Below, in pieces: positions 8,008-17,955 of a stretch of DNA of 37,960 bases. The notes beneath the pieces are model-generated. The model was given only the letters and a program-made list of their open reading frames with translations, had not been told where the DNA came from and ran no database searches. This stretch comes from a virus. The stretch's first letter is position 1; each line of letters begins with the position of its first letter. The stretch is taken from the IMG/VR virus record IMGVR_UViG_3300032217_000255, positions 1 through 37,960 of that record. One strand, written 5' to 3'. A program made the translations under genes and the position numbers.

Positions 8008-10935
8008 TCATCTACACGAAGAACATGTGTACAAGGATTTAAAACTATATTCGAATTGGTTTTTGAAATCCTTGTTTTTAAAGTATATAGGAACCATGCG
8101 ACATGCCCTGAGTTTGGCTGTAGAAGAGGACTTTAGCGAAGAAACCATCTTTCCTGTGCTGAAATCTTGAGTATATGCTCTGTGTGCTTGAGCCAGTTTA
8201 TACTTTCTCCAAGTATCTGTTAATGGATCTCCAATTGTAACTATTCCTTCGAGTGTGTTATTCTGGGGATCATATGTTTTTGTGCCATATTCACCCGTTT
8301 GAAGTGTCTTGGAATCTAGTAATCTTCCACCTGTAGTAGAAGACCAATACTTAGAACTATTGGATATGGTTGCCCAACCAGCCGTTGCATTATTAATTAA
8401 TCCAGTATTGATGCTATCCATGTTGTAATACATGATATTCAATTCAAGTGCGCTTGGAATATACCAATCAGAATAACCATTATATGATTCTTTATTCTTA
8501 GTGCTAATTTGATACAAAGCAGTATTTGTGTTGTTTATGGCATACCACATTTCCATATACTTAGATCTGAAGTATTCTGCATTTCTACCAATTTGATTTT
8601 GATCTATATTAGATTGCCAATATGAATATTTACTATGATTAAATCTCTGATATGCAAGTGGATCTATTGTTTCCAACTTACCATTAAGTGTGTAATTGTT
8701 GGCAATAAACCATGTATTTCGTTCGATGGATGTTTCGTCAAACAGTCTGGTATTTAACAAACCATCAAATACTGTTGTTCCATATGGAGCAAGGACATTG
8801 TTCTGCCATAAAGAGTTACTGTAATTCTCAAATCCGTCTGGTGTGCTGAAACCATTTACAGACATACTCATACCAAAAGAAATATTATTTGTAGTAAACT
8901 CTTCTGGTGCTACGATCAATATCCAAGCACTTGGAATTTCTGATCCATATACTTGTGATGCATATTGCTTATATGCTAGTGCAGGATTAAATCCATATTT
9001 CTTATAGTCTGAACCATTATCGTTACATGCTTTTCCAGAATCAGTAAGGCAAGCATCTGTTAATCTGTTATAGAATGTTAGATTAACTTTATCTACTACA
9101 CCAGATAAAGATTTAACATCAGAAACATATACTTTACCGTTACTATTACTTAATGCGGAAAGATCAACATAACGAGATGGTGAGAAGTTAGAGCAGTTGC
9201 ACTTTATAGATCCATTATAAACACCATTTACTGGAACATATCGTTTAATAGTTGCTGTTGTATAGTTTTCTATTTCTGAGATTACTTCGCCCTTGGCAAA
9301 ATAACCATCAGTGTTAAAACCAATTGGAGGAGGATAGCCAACAAATCCAGCCACTATTCCACCTTGGAAATAATCACCAATTTTTAATCCGGCTGGAATT
9401 GATGCTCCTGCATCTGTTGCAACAGCGGCAAGTCGGAAGTTTATATCATTTTGAGAATCTTTGCAGCATTGAGAAGAAGAGCAAATGCTTCCAGGACCTT
9501 GGAATACACCACCTTCATCTGAACATTGTTTTGGTGTTGATTCATCTACACATTCATCAGCACCCATGCAGCACGCACCCAATAAACCATCAATACAACA
9601 ATTTCTGTCATCACATGGAACTGCTTGATATTTTCCTTTTAATTCATTACATAGATCTTGTGATGCAGGATTATCTGGAAGAGAATAGCAATTTCCATTT
9701 ACACAACATGATGCGTCTGTTAGAGAACAATTACTTGGGCATCCTTCTTCAAAGTCACCACATTTTACATTTTCATAGTATTTTCCAAATACTTTATCAC
9801 ATGTTTGTTTGTCTGTTTCTAAACAAACACCATTAACGCAGCAGGCACCACCAGAGTAACAATCGCCCGTTAGATATCGATTATTGCATGATTTAAAACT
9901 AAAATTTCCACTAATTGAATCACAAAAATCTTGTGAACAATAGTCAATACAAGAACGATGAACTATACTGGTTTGACCACTACTGCAATAACAACAAGAA
10001 CCTATAATGGAATTTTTATAAGTTTGAGTGGAATATGTTATACCTTTACCAATAACATTTATTTCAACAGCACCAGTTACACTAGCGGCATCACCAATAG
10101 TAATTCCTTCTGCACGAAATGACAGTTTTGGATATATGTTATTATTTCTTGTATCTTTTACTGTTATGAAAACGCCTTGATCTGTTCTGTTAAAAATGCC
10201 ACTAACACCTTGAACTAGTGAATAACTAGAACCAATTTGATTTAGTAAATTTAAAATATTATTGTTGGTATTAGTATTGATTAAATTAATATTAACCAAA
10301 TCATCTGTATCAAATTGTGGCGTATAATCTTGACTTACTTTAAATTTAAATGTATCTAATGTTAAACCAAATAAACTTCCAGCAACAGGAGTTATTTTTG
10401 ATCTATAATAATTTGTATTAGAATCATTAGTTGCATCTATTTTTTGTCCAGATCCAGAACTATCTGTGATGTACAATAGACTTCCAGTTTTTCCAACTCC
10501 GGCATTTGTTGTACCGGAAGTTGCAAGATAGAATGAATCTAAACTAATACCACCAGTTACTTCTCCAACTAATTTTATAGTTTTGAATTGTAATGAATAT
10601 GGATCAGTTGAAGATATTTGTTTAAATATGCTTACGGCATCAGAATCAGATGAACCAGTAAATGTGATGGTAAAGTTTGGTTGCGGATCTCTATATGATG
10701 ATCCTTTTGGTGCAGTGACTCCAAGGGAAAAGTAAGTATTTCCTTGGTATGTTATTCCTAAAGTATAGTTCTGAATTAAAGCAGAAACAAATTGAATACC
10801 AGTTGCACCAGTTGGCCCAGTAGCAGAATAACCAGTTATTCCACGAGGACCAGTAGGACCTGTAGGTCCAGTTGCATAGTTAACACCGGCTACAACTAAG
10901 TTATTTGGTATTGATGATGAACCGAATACTGGCAT
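8008..10935 (-). CDS. Collagen-like, cysteine-rich fibre protein with DUF1566-like C-terminal domain
   Basis: The 975-residue product shows a collagen-like stem at about 22-46 (GPTGPTGPRG, GPTGATG), a beta-rich region to about 310, cysteine modules at about 312-492 (GSCCYCS, GGACCVNGVC, LGACCMG), and a C-terminal domain from about 518. That domain has GDYFQGGIVAGF, SAWILIVAPEEF, SDWYIPSALELN, YWSSTTGG and LRACRMVPIYF, the pattern of DUF1566 (Lcl_C) proteins, which relate to the C-type-lectin-like/FGE fold. The start overlaps the previous stop as TAATG, with AAGGA upstream, so translation is coupled. Probable receptor-binding fibre; the ligand is unknown. Confidence 0.75.
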   Translation of the reverse strand: MPVFGSSSIPNNLVVAGVNYATGPTGPTGPRGITGYSATGPTGATGIQFVSALIQNYTLGITYQGNTYFSLGVTAPKGSSYRDPQPNFTITFTGSSDSDAVSIFKQISSTDPYSLQFKTIKLVGEVTGGISLDSFYLATSGTTNAGVGKTGSLLYITDSSGSGQKIDATNDSNTNYYRSKITPVAGSLFGLTLDTFKFKVSQDYTPQFDTDDLVNINLINTNTNNNILNLLNQIGSSYSLVQGVSGIFNRTDQGVFITVKDTRNNNIYPKLSFRAEGITIGDAASVTGAVEINVIGKGITYSTQTYKNSIIGSCCYCSSGQTSIVHRSCIDYCSQDFCDSISGNFSFKSCNNRYLTGDCYSGGACCVNGVCLETDKQTCDKVFGKYYENVKCGDFEEGCPSNCSLTDASCCVNGNCYSLPDNPASQDLCNELKGKYQAVPCDDRNCCIDGLLGACCMGADECVDESTPKQCSDEGGVFQGPGSICSSSQCCKDSQNDINFRLAAVATDAGASIPAGLKIGDYFQGGIVAGFVGYPPPIGFNTDGYFAKGEVISEIENYTTATIKRYVPVNGVYNGSIKCNCSNFSPSRYVDLSALSNSNGKVYVSDVKSLSGVVDKVNLTFYNRLTDACLTDSGKACNDNGSDYKKYGFNPALAYKQYASQVYGSEIPSAWILIVAPEEFTTNNISFGMSMSVNGFSTPDGFENYSNSLWQNNVLAPYGTTVFDGLLNTRLFDETSIERNTWFIANNYTLNGKLETIDPLAYQRFNHSKYSYWQSNIDQNQIGRNAEYFRSKYMEMWYAINNTNTALYQISTKNKESYNGYSDWYIPSALELNIMYYNMDSINTGLINNATAGWATISNSSKYWSSTTGGRLLDSKTLQTGEYGTKTYDPQNNTLEGIVTIGDPLTDTWRKYKLAQAHRAYTQDFSTGKMVSSLKSSSTAKLRACRMVPIYFKNKDFKNQFEYSFKSLYTCSSCR

Positions 10936-13745
10936 TATTGTTTATTCCTTAGAAGATCTGGAGTCTTCCATAATTTATATTGTTCTGATGATACATCTGG
11001 TACTACACCATCACATCTCAATGCTCTTATTGGTCTAACTTTAAGTTCTGAACTTCTTGTTTCTTTCTTAACTTTGAAGTTAGTAGAATCTCCACTAGAG
11101 TCAAAATAGAGTGCCCATGCAACTGAACCATGTTCTGGTTTTCCAGAAATATATACACCTTCCGTTGGAGAGGTTATATCAAATGAACCAGTTGAAGACC
11201 AATGCCAGTCATATAAAGGAACTCCACCATTTGATAATAAGTATGAATTAGTATTAAATCCATAATATGGATTTGTTGAGTCTGTAACAGTATTTGCAGC
11301 AATAAATGCTAATTCATCATGACTTGGGATATACCAATCTGTAAGTTGATTTGGATTTGCTGTTAATCCATGATTATTTGTATAGTCATCATTATCAAAC
11401 AATTTCAAAGCACGAACTGCTGTCATATCTACACCAGATGTAAATTCATCAGATGTGAAATATGGTGGTTGACTGATTTTTAAATAATCTGCATTATCGG
11501 CAGAAAGCATACGAATGGTATTGTAAAGACCCCAGTTTCTGTTCCATAAACCATTGGAAGACTTTACTGTTCGTGTGAACAGTCTAGCAACTGGATCTAT
11601 TCCATTTTTTCTGGTTGAATAGCAAGATTGGAAAGTTACATTTTTGATATTATCAAGAGATTCACCAGTTACACCGTAATAGCCTTCACCATATCTCATA
11701 TATGAAGAATCATATGATTGAGTAAGATATGTGAAATCTCCGTATGTGTAAGTTGTAAGATTTAAAATTGGACCCCATGCATTACCATCACCATACCAAG
11801 GGAATGTATCATTGTATGCCAATTCTTCTGTTGGATTAACAGAATTTCCATTAACATCAACAGATGCTGGATATAGAGAAACTATAATATAGTATGAATC
11901 AACATCTTGCGATACGGCTGCAAGGCATGATTCACCAGTTACACCATATCCAACATAATCGTTTTCGCTTGTGTAATAACCGGCTCCAGTTTCGCCACCA
12001 TACATGAATGATGCAGTTATACCTTGACGGGAGAATGCATGTGCGCCACCAAGTAGTCTGGATGTTCTTGGGTTGTATATTCCAACAACCATTCCACCAC
12101 CAATCAAATCACCGGGGCTCAACGGGAATCCAAGATAACCACCACACGATAATTGAGATGCACAAGTTATACCATTGCATGATGTACCATTACCATGATA
12201 ATTTCCATCGTTGGAAAAACAAGTATAAGCATCAGTAACAGTGCATGTTCCGTTTGTGTAGCAGCAAGCACCACTACCAGATGAACATGTTGGGTTTGTG
12301 TCATCGGAATAACACAGAATTCCCCTACCTAAGAAACTACCACCAGAAGCAATACAATCTTCTTTAGTTAAATCTTTGCAGTTTCCTTTACCATCACAGC
12401 ATCCACCAGTTTGATCAAAACAATTCTGACAGTTAACATCTTTACAAGTGTTTTCAGTACCAGTAAATACGGACTCAACAGAAGAATTGTTTAACATTAG
12501 ACAGTCAAATGGAGATACATTTTCTATGCAATATGTTGAAATCTGACCATCTGATGTGTTTTTTATACAGCACGATCCAACTGTTTCACTACAAACGCTA
12601 GTTGAACCAATCACACCACAAGTAGTTCCAACTCCTGCAAAGAATCCATCACACAATCCATCTGTTGTTATTTCACAAGTTCCATCGCCTTTACAGCAGG
12701 AGCCAGTAATACCAGAATAAAAATTCAAAATATTATTAGCAGTTTCTGTAAAATTTCCTACAACATTACTACAGAAGTAGTTACCACTACCTGCAACTTT
12801 GTTAAAGATATAACCATACCATGTATCTTTTACTGATATAAAATGAAGTACATAATTTTCACCACTTCTAAAACATGGATGTCTATTAAAAGGAAATACC
12901 ACAAGTTTTCCGTTATTATCCCTGAATGTGGTTCTAATATAATTCTCTGGAGTTTCACCATTTTGTATATGAAGAGTAATTGCCAAAGGTGTGACTTGTG
13001 GTGATGGTAATATAATTTCTGTTGTATCACGACCAAATTCATTTAAATCTATAGAATAGATTTTGGAATTAGATGTATCGCTGTTATTATTTTTTAATGT
13101 GATAAAAACCTTGCGATCACTACCTACAATATTAATATAGGTAAGATAAGTACCATATCCACTTTTTGCGCCTATTGTTCTCTCAAAAACATTTGCTTTG
13201 TTTATTTGAACGGTATTAGCAAGATTTAAATATTTTGCAGCACCAAGAGTTACACCAATTAATTTTCCATTAGAATCCGTTGCTATTATTTGAGCAAGTG
13301 TTCCAGCACTTAATCCATATTCACCATCATAACGATCTACAGATATTGTGATTGTGTCTGAATCTTGAGTAACACCAATATAAGATCTATATCCAGTGCT
13401 TCCTTTGATCTTTCTAAGTTGGATTGTTCTTTCAGATGCGGTGGCTCCAACAAACACATAACCAGTTCCAGTAGAACCAGTTTTACCATCAAGATAAATT
13501 GTGGTATCTCCGGTTACACCATAAAGCAAACCAGAAGCAGAAAAAGATGTGCCATTAGTAAATCTTGTAACTAATGTAAATCCAGCAGAAAGAGTTATAC
13601 CAGAAAGAATTATTGAAGCGGTAGGACCAGTACGACCAAAAAAATCAGTACCTCTTGGACCTTGAGGTCCTGTAGGACCTGTAATTCCATAGATTGTGAT
13701 TCCTTTTATGGCTTTAAACTGACTACTACCACGGATTGATGCCAT
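10935..13745 (-). CDS. Collagen-like, cysteine-rich fibre protein with DUF1566-like C-terminal domain
   Basis: The 936-residue product shares the order of the next gene: a collagen-like stem at about 20-42 (GITGPTGPQGPRG), a beta region to about 345, cysteine modules at about 349-534 (GSCCKGDGTC, GGCCDGKGNC, GACCYTNGTC) and a DUF1566-type C-terminal domain (GDLIGGGMVVGIY, TDWYIPSHDELAFI, WHWSSTGS, LKVRPIRALRC). The cysteine units are the clearest in the window: about 40 residues of CC-x-x-G-x-C...C...G-x-[FY]-x-G-x-x-x-C. GGA lies eight bases before the ATG and the previous stop is one base away. Probable host-binding appendage; inferred from architecture. Confidence 0.75.
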   Translation of the reverse strand: MASIRGSSQFKAIKGITIYGITGPTGPQGPRGTDFFGRTGPTASIILSGITLSAGFTLVTRFTNGTSFSASGLLYGVTGDTTIYLDGKTGSTGTGYVFVGATASERTIQLRKIKGSTGYRSYIGVTQDSDTITISVDRYDGEYGLSAGTLAQIIATDSNGKLIGVTLGAAKYLNLANTVQINKANVFERTIGAKSGYGTYLTYINIVGSDRKVFITLKNNNSDTSNSKIYSIDLNEFGRDTTEIILPSPQVTPLAITLHIQNGETPENYIRTTFRDNNGKLVVFPFNRHPCFRSGENYVLHFISVKDTWYGYIFNKVAGSGNYFCSNVVGNFTETANNILNFYSGITGSCCKGDGTCEITTDGLCDGFFAGVGTTCGVIGSTSVCSETVGSCCIKNTSDGQISTYCIENVSPFDCLMLNNSSVESVFTGTENTCKDVNCQNCFDQTGGCCDGKGNCKDLTKEDCIASGGSFLGRGILCYSDDTNPTCSSGSGACCYTNGTCTVTDAYTCFSNDGNYHGNGTSCNGITCASQLSCGGYLGFPLSPGDLIGGGMVVGIYNPRTSRLLGGAHAFSRQGITASFMYGGETGAGYYTSENDYVGYGVTGESCLAAVSQDVDSYYIIVSLYPASVDVNGNSVNPTEELAYNDTFPWYGDGNAWGPILNLTTYTYGDFTYLTQSYDSSYMRYGEGYYGVTGESLDNIKNVTFQSCYSTRKNGIDPVARLFTRTVKSSNGLWNRNWGLYNTIRMLSADNADYLKISQPPYFTSDEFTSGVDMTAVRALKLFDNDDYTNNHGLTANPNQLTDWYIPSHDELAFIAANTVTDSTNPYYGFNTNSYLLSNGGVPLYDWHWSSTGSFDITSPTEGVYISGKPEHGSVAWALYFDSSGDSTNFKVKKETRSSELKVRPIRALRCDGVVPDVSSEQYKLWKTPDLLRNKQ

Positions 13746-13746
13746 A

Positions 13747-14964
13747 TTAAATTCCTAGTATTTGTTCTAGTGCTTGAATCCGTGCTTCTAGTTGTACGAT
13801 TTTTGAATCAACATCTGCAACATTAGGTGTGGATAAAGTATCTGATACTTCTATGTTATTGAATATTGCTGAGTCTGGTAGATATGATACTGTTGTATCT
13901 GGTTTAACTCTTAGTAGAGTTTTGGTGTTGAACGACGAAACTTGATTTGATGTTCCGGCACTTGCTTCAATATTTGTTGAAAGTTTTGGTGTTTTGAAGT
14001 GTGTAATTTGACCAGAAGTTACAGTTACACGATTCAATCCTAAAACTGGTTGCAATAATTCATATAGTGAATAATTTGAATTCCACAACTCTTCTTGAGT
14101 TGTCATATGATCTAATACTATTGTATTGTTTGATGGATCAACTGAAGTGATGAAAGCATATGCTCCAACTCCCTTTCCAGTTGTTGGATTAATTGGTCTT
14201 ATAGATTGTTGTGCTAATGCAGAAACAAATGAGTAAGAACCATTTATAGATAATTCTTCATATGAGCCGTAATTAGTTCCGTAAATATTATATGCATCTG
14301 TATAATTTGTTATGGATAACACTTGTGGTGTGCTAGTATCAACCCAACCAGTTGGAACATTTGAATTTGAATCAACTGTTTGTATTGCTCCAATATTTGA
14401 CACGCTATTTTTAACTGTAAAGTTTTCAGCAGCAGATGACTCATAACCAAGATAATTGATTACTAGACTGTTATATTCCCCATCGGAATCTGAAGTTGGA
14501 CAAACTTGAAGAACTGGTTTAACGATAAGACCAGTTTCTTCTTCAAACTCAAATGTGATTCCACCTAGTACAGTTGGGCTTAGGAAGAAAATATCAGTTC
14601 CACCAGCACCGCCCTGTGAACCACTTATACCATTAATTGTAGTTAATAGATTTGGATAGTTCATCAAACCATGTGTAACAATGGTTGCATATGTTGTACC
14701 GCCTGTTTGTGCAATAGATTCAACTATACCAACTACTTCTGCTTTTGATAAATTAGGAGTAGTTAAACTTGGGTAATATGGATTAGCAATCGATGGAGTA
14801 AATTTGCTAGTAGTAACATCATATCTAATAACATTACCAGCAACTATGGTTGAGTCCCAATTCTTGCTAGTATCTTGCTTAAAAGATAACCTCTTACCGT
14901 TAATAGTATCGGTAGAGGTAACGAGCATTCCAGTGATTGTAGAATTATTAGTGCAAGATGGCAT
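13747..14964 (-). CDS. Fibre or appendage protein with C-terminal coiled coil
   Basis: The 405-residue product contains AEVVGIVESIAQTGG near residue 75, a segment type seen in phage fibre and appendage proteins, and ends in a short heptad stretch (DSKIVQLEARIQALEQILGI, residues about 386-405) that could trimerise the protein. The middle is Ser/Thr/Asn-rich, as expected for beta-structured fibres. No enzyme motif was found. AAGGA precedes the ATG by about six bases. It lies between two other fibre-type genes in the position where T4 keeps gp10-gp12 genes, but I cannot assign a T4 equivalent. Confidence 0.65.
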   Translation of the reverse strand: MPSCTNNSTITGMLVTSTDTINGKRLSFKQDTSKNWDSTIVAGNVIRYDVTTSKFTPSIANPYYPSLTTPNLSKAEVVGIVESIAQTGGTTYATIVTHGLMNYPNLLTTINGISGSQGGAGGTDIFFLSPTVLGGITFEFEEETGLIVKPVLQVCPTSDSDGEYNSLVINYLGYESSAAENFTVKNSVSNIGAIQTVDSNSNVPTGWVDTSTPQVLSITNYTDAYNIYGTNYGSYEELSINGSYSFVSALAQQSIRPINPTTGKGVGAYAFITSVDPSNNTIVLDHMTTQEELWNSNYSLYELLQPVLGLNRVTVTSGQITHFKTPKLSTNIEASAGTSNQVSSFNTKTLLRVKPDTTVSYLPDSAIFNNIEVSDTLSTPNVADVDSKIVQLEARIQALEQILGI

Positions 14965-14973
14965 TTATATTCC

Positions 14974-16083
14974 TTATGTTTCCAGACCTCTATCGTATGG
15001 ACTATAATCTAAATCGGCATCTGCAACCATATGAACTAAAATATCATCAAAAACTACTGCACCAGTTGCAACATTAAATGCCACACCATATGTAGTTCCA
15101 GAAGTTGTAAGAGTAGCAGCTCCAGTTGGAGAGAATCTTGTTACTTGATTCCAACCGCGAGTACCAGAGGTTAGTCTCATGTCTTTGGATGCAGTTCTAT
15201 TATAACCATCACCAGATACTCCACTGCTTGGCGAGTATAGAGTAATAGATGGTGATTTTCTCATTGGAGAATCAAAGTGATAATTATATGTGTAATTTGG
15301 ACTTACAGTAAAGTCTATTGCGGTTAGATCATTACCACCGATGGTAGTTACTGATCCTGTAGTATCTTCCACCGAATAACTTCTATAATAATATTTTGCT
15401 TGTCTTGCTTTTTCTTCTTCTGGATTATTGTATAGTGGTGATACACAATTACTAGTTTGTAGTGATACTGAACTTATGCTTACTGTGCTATTTGGCATTA
15501 TAACAAAACCTATACCAAAATAATCATCACCAGAAATACCAGAATTTGAAATAAAAGGAGGAACAAAATTAATTGAATAGTTGCTCCAATATTCATTAAG
15601 TTCCACAATATCAAATATGCTACTATATTCAGTTGTATTTGGATTTATTGCTTCTCTAAAGTAACAACCTAAGGTGGTTCCCGTTACTCCTGCCGAATAT
15701 TTCGCAGAAAATGATAAAGTTAATGGTAAACTACAAAATCTAGTAGAATTTTCTTGTTTATTTTCTAAATAGCAATAGCCAGCAGTTATTGCTGTAATAT
15801 CATTTTGAATTGTAATATAATACTTTGATCTGCTTGCCTGCTCTGCACTTGGACTAAATTCTTCTCTATAAATTTCAATAGAACCATCACTGATACCAGT
15901 TCTTTTTTGTGTATCTATTACATACCATCTATCGGCTGTCTTTTCTGTCTGTGCTGTATATGTGGTTCCATACAATCCCAGATTTGAATAATCAGCATCA
16001 AGAGGTATAGAAACTGATGTCCCTCTTTGCCATAAATCAAAATTACCATTTATTATTAAATTAGATGCATTTTGATTTGTCAT
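14974..16083 (-). CDS. Tail fibre protein with INGNFDLWQRGTS-type N-terminal domain
   Basis: The 369-residue product starts MTNQNASNLIINGNFDLWQR and continues GTS...EKTADRWYV. The combination LI-x-NGNFD-x-WQRGTS with a later ADRW is common in phage tail fibre proteins, where the domain appears to be a galactose-binding-like beta sandwich. The rest is Ser/Thr/Tyr-rich without catalytic motifs. It ends four codons after PYDRGLET-type residues. AGGA lies about eleven bases before the start, inside the previous gene. A carbohydrate- or surface-binding appendage role is likely, the exact ligand unknown. Confidence 0.75.
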   Translation of the reverse strand: MTNQNASNLIINGNFDLWQRGTSVSIPLDADYSNLGLYGTTYTAQTEKTADRWYVIDTQKRTGISDGSIEIYREEFSPSAEQASRSKYYITIQNDITAITAGYCYLENKQENSTRFCSLPLTLSFSAKYSAGVTGTTLGCYFREAINPNTTEYSSIFDIVELNEYWSNYSINFVPPFISNSGISGDDYFGIGFVIMPNSTVSISSVSLQTSNCVSPLYNNPEEEKARQAKYYYRSYSVEDTTGSVTTIGGNDLTAIDFTVSPNYTYNYHFDSPMRKSPSITLYSPSSGVSGDGYNRTASKDMRLTSGTRGWNQVTRFSPTGAATLTTSGTTYGVAFNVATGAVVFDDILVHMVADADLDYSPYDRGLET

Positions 16084-16085
16084 TT

Positions 16086-17954
16086 TTAATTTGATCCTCG
16101 GCCAGTTGCTGGCACTCCTTGCACATAGAAGTCACCAGCACTGAGTGTAAATTTAGAAGATAAAAGTATAGGAGATCCAGTAGTTAACCTAGTTGTTGTA
16201 TCGTACTTGTATAATTCTGTAATAATATTAATATTACACCCTGATGGTTGTTCTGGCATAACACTAATAAGTGAAACTGGAACAAAATAAACACTTTCTG
16301 GAATTGCACCATACCGCGCGTTCCATCCTAAAATAGAACTGTCCATTGTATATCCGTTTAAATCTGAAGTATCGTCAAAGACAGACCATTCAACAGATGA
16401 TTTAATATACTTTGATATATTAGTACCACTTAGAACTATATTATTAATAGTGAATGACTGTGGTCTAGTTCTGTAACCAATCGATGGGTATATAATTGGA
16501 AAAGAACCATTAATGTCTGCATTTCCATCTACAGTTCCACTGGTAACACCATAAACTGTGGTTACTGTTGTATTCAATAATGAAAATGGTACTTGGTTAT
16601 TAATATCTGGTTTTATTATTTCCGCTGTTGTTACTTCTGTTGTGTATGTTGGAATTCCTGGTGAAAGTGTTCCTTTAGTAATTGAATAACCATGTTTTCT
16701 TAGTTCTAAACGAAGATTTTTAAACATATTACTTTGAGGATTCCCCTCGTTGGCCGCCGATTGCATTCCAAAATTTATAAGTGTCGTTCCGGCTATAGAG
16801 TTATATTCTTTTTGTAGAGAAAATGTAAATAGTGGTGATATTTCTTCAAATGTACTATACTCATTAATTTCTGGTATGATTTTAATTTTAGTGATTTTAT
16901 AAACATCATCAAGCGTTCCGTTTGTTGAAAATATAAATCCAGAATTTATATTCTGACAAAATTGATAAGTTGCTTCTTGTCCATTGTTAGTTGATGAACC
17001 AAGAAATGATCCAGAAACAGTTGCAGGAATTCCACCAACTTTATCAAACATTGGTCTCAAACCATATTGTGTGAATGTATTACGAAAATCCAGTTCTAAA
17101 GCTTTTGTCCACTTAAAATTGTTCGAGGTATTGGAAGGAACCGACAAACCAATGTAATGTAGAGCGTGTAAATTACCTGTTGTTTTAAGTCTACTTACTA
17201 GTTGCGGACTCGTTAGGTTCCATAAAGAAGCACTAATACCATTAAGACTTGTTACTGCACCGGAAACACCAACAACCACATTATTTGATGATCCATTTGA
17301 AAGAGTCAATCCAATATAACCACGGTATGGAAGAATTAAGCCAGAATTGCCAGTAAGACCAAGAAGCATTGGCTTGGAAACATAATCTGTAACATCTGGT
17401 TCTAATGTAGTACCAGCACCAGACACACCACCACTTAAAAAGTAAACTACACCTTTTTGTAGTGTAGCACCAACGGTTCCTAGAAAATTAGAAATGATTG
17501 TTGAACCAGTTATTTTACCAGCAGTAGCAACCTGTGCATTTCCACCAGTAAAACCAACAACAACTCCAACTACTTCTGATGTGCATTCATCATTCGCTAA
17601 TGCTTTTTCTAGTTTACCAGTAGAATCTAGATAAACAATGTTTCCGACAGTCACACCAGTGTTTGCAGGAAGAACAACATTGATACCAGAAACATCTCCA
17701 CCAAAACTAGATGATAGAATACCATTTACAGTAACATTACCATTGAATGTTACATCTTTTGTTATAGTATTAGCAATATCTAGAGTATAACCTCCTTGTG
17801 TGGAAGTTTGTGGTCTAACAAGAATACCATCTCCTCCGGTTATTCCTCCAACTTTAAGAAGATTTAACCGAGTAATCATTTCATTCGTCTTGGCATACCA
17901 AGCACCGAATGTGTTTCCCAAATTTAATGAATCTATTTGTGTATAGTCAGACAT
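16086..17954 (-). CDS. Baseplate/fibre protein in the gp10 position
   Basis: The 622-residue product starts near NTFGAWYAKTNEMITRLNLL, the N-terminal attachment motif (N-T-F-x-x-W-x-x-K-T-N-E) shared by many T4-like phage fibres. It continues with short-fibre elements such as VTFNGNVTVNGIL and VGNIVYLDSTGKLEKALAND...EVVGVVVGF. Its length is close to T4 gp10 (602 residues) and it sits two genes after gp8, as gp10 does in T4, but sequence identity to gp10 was not tested. AGGA lies five bases before the ATG. It probably links fibres to the baseplate. Confidence 0.7.
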   Translation of the reverse strand: MSDYTQIDSLNLGNTFGAWYAKTNEMITRLNLLKVGGITGGDGILVRPQTSTQGGYTLDIANTITKDVTFNGNVTVNGILSSSFGGDVSGINVVLPANTGVTVGNIVYLDSTGKLEKALANDECTSEVVGVVVGFTGGNAQVATAGKITGSTIISNFLGTVGATLQKGVVYFLSGGVSGAGTTLEPDVTDYVSKPMLLGLTGNSGLILPYRGYIGLTLSNGSSNNVVVGVSGAVTSLNGISASLWNLTSPQLVSRLKTTGNLHALHYIGLSVPSNTSNNFKWTKALELDFRNTFTQYGLRPMFDKVGGIPATVSGSFLGSSTNNGQEATYQFCQNINSGFIFSTNGTLDDVYKITKIKIIPEINEYSTFEEISPLFTFSLQKEYNSIAGTTLINFGMQSAANEGNPQSNMFKNLRLELRKHGYSITKGTLSPGIPTYTTEVTTAEIIKPDINNQVPFSLLNTTVTTVYGVTSGTVDGNADINGSFPIIYPSIGYRTRPQSFTINNIVLSGTNISKYIKSSVEWSVFDDTSDLNGYTMDSSILGWNARYGAIPESVYFVPVSLISVMPEQPSGCNINIITELYKYDTTTRLTTGSPILLSSKFTLSAGDFYVQGVPATGRGSN

Positions 17955-17955
17955 A

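Noticed and set aside
9324-9836. Plus-strand open frame of 170 codons
   Set aside because: It is antisense to the fibre gene at 8008-10935 and consists of His/Leu-rich shadow sequence of AT-rich codons.
10800-10880. GGTCC/ACCAGT repeats as a possible CRISPR-like or regulatory array
   Set aside because: They are codon repeats for the Gly-Pro-Thr collagen-like stem and have no spacer structure.
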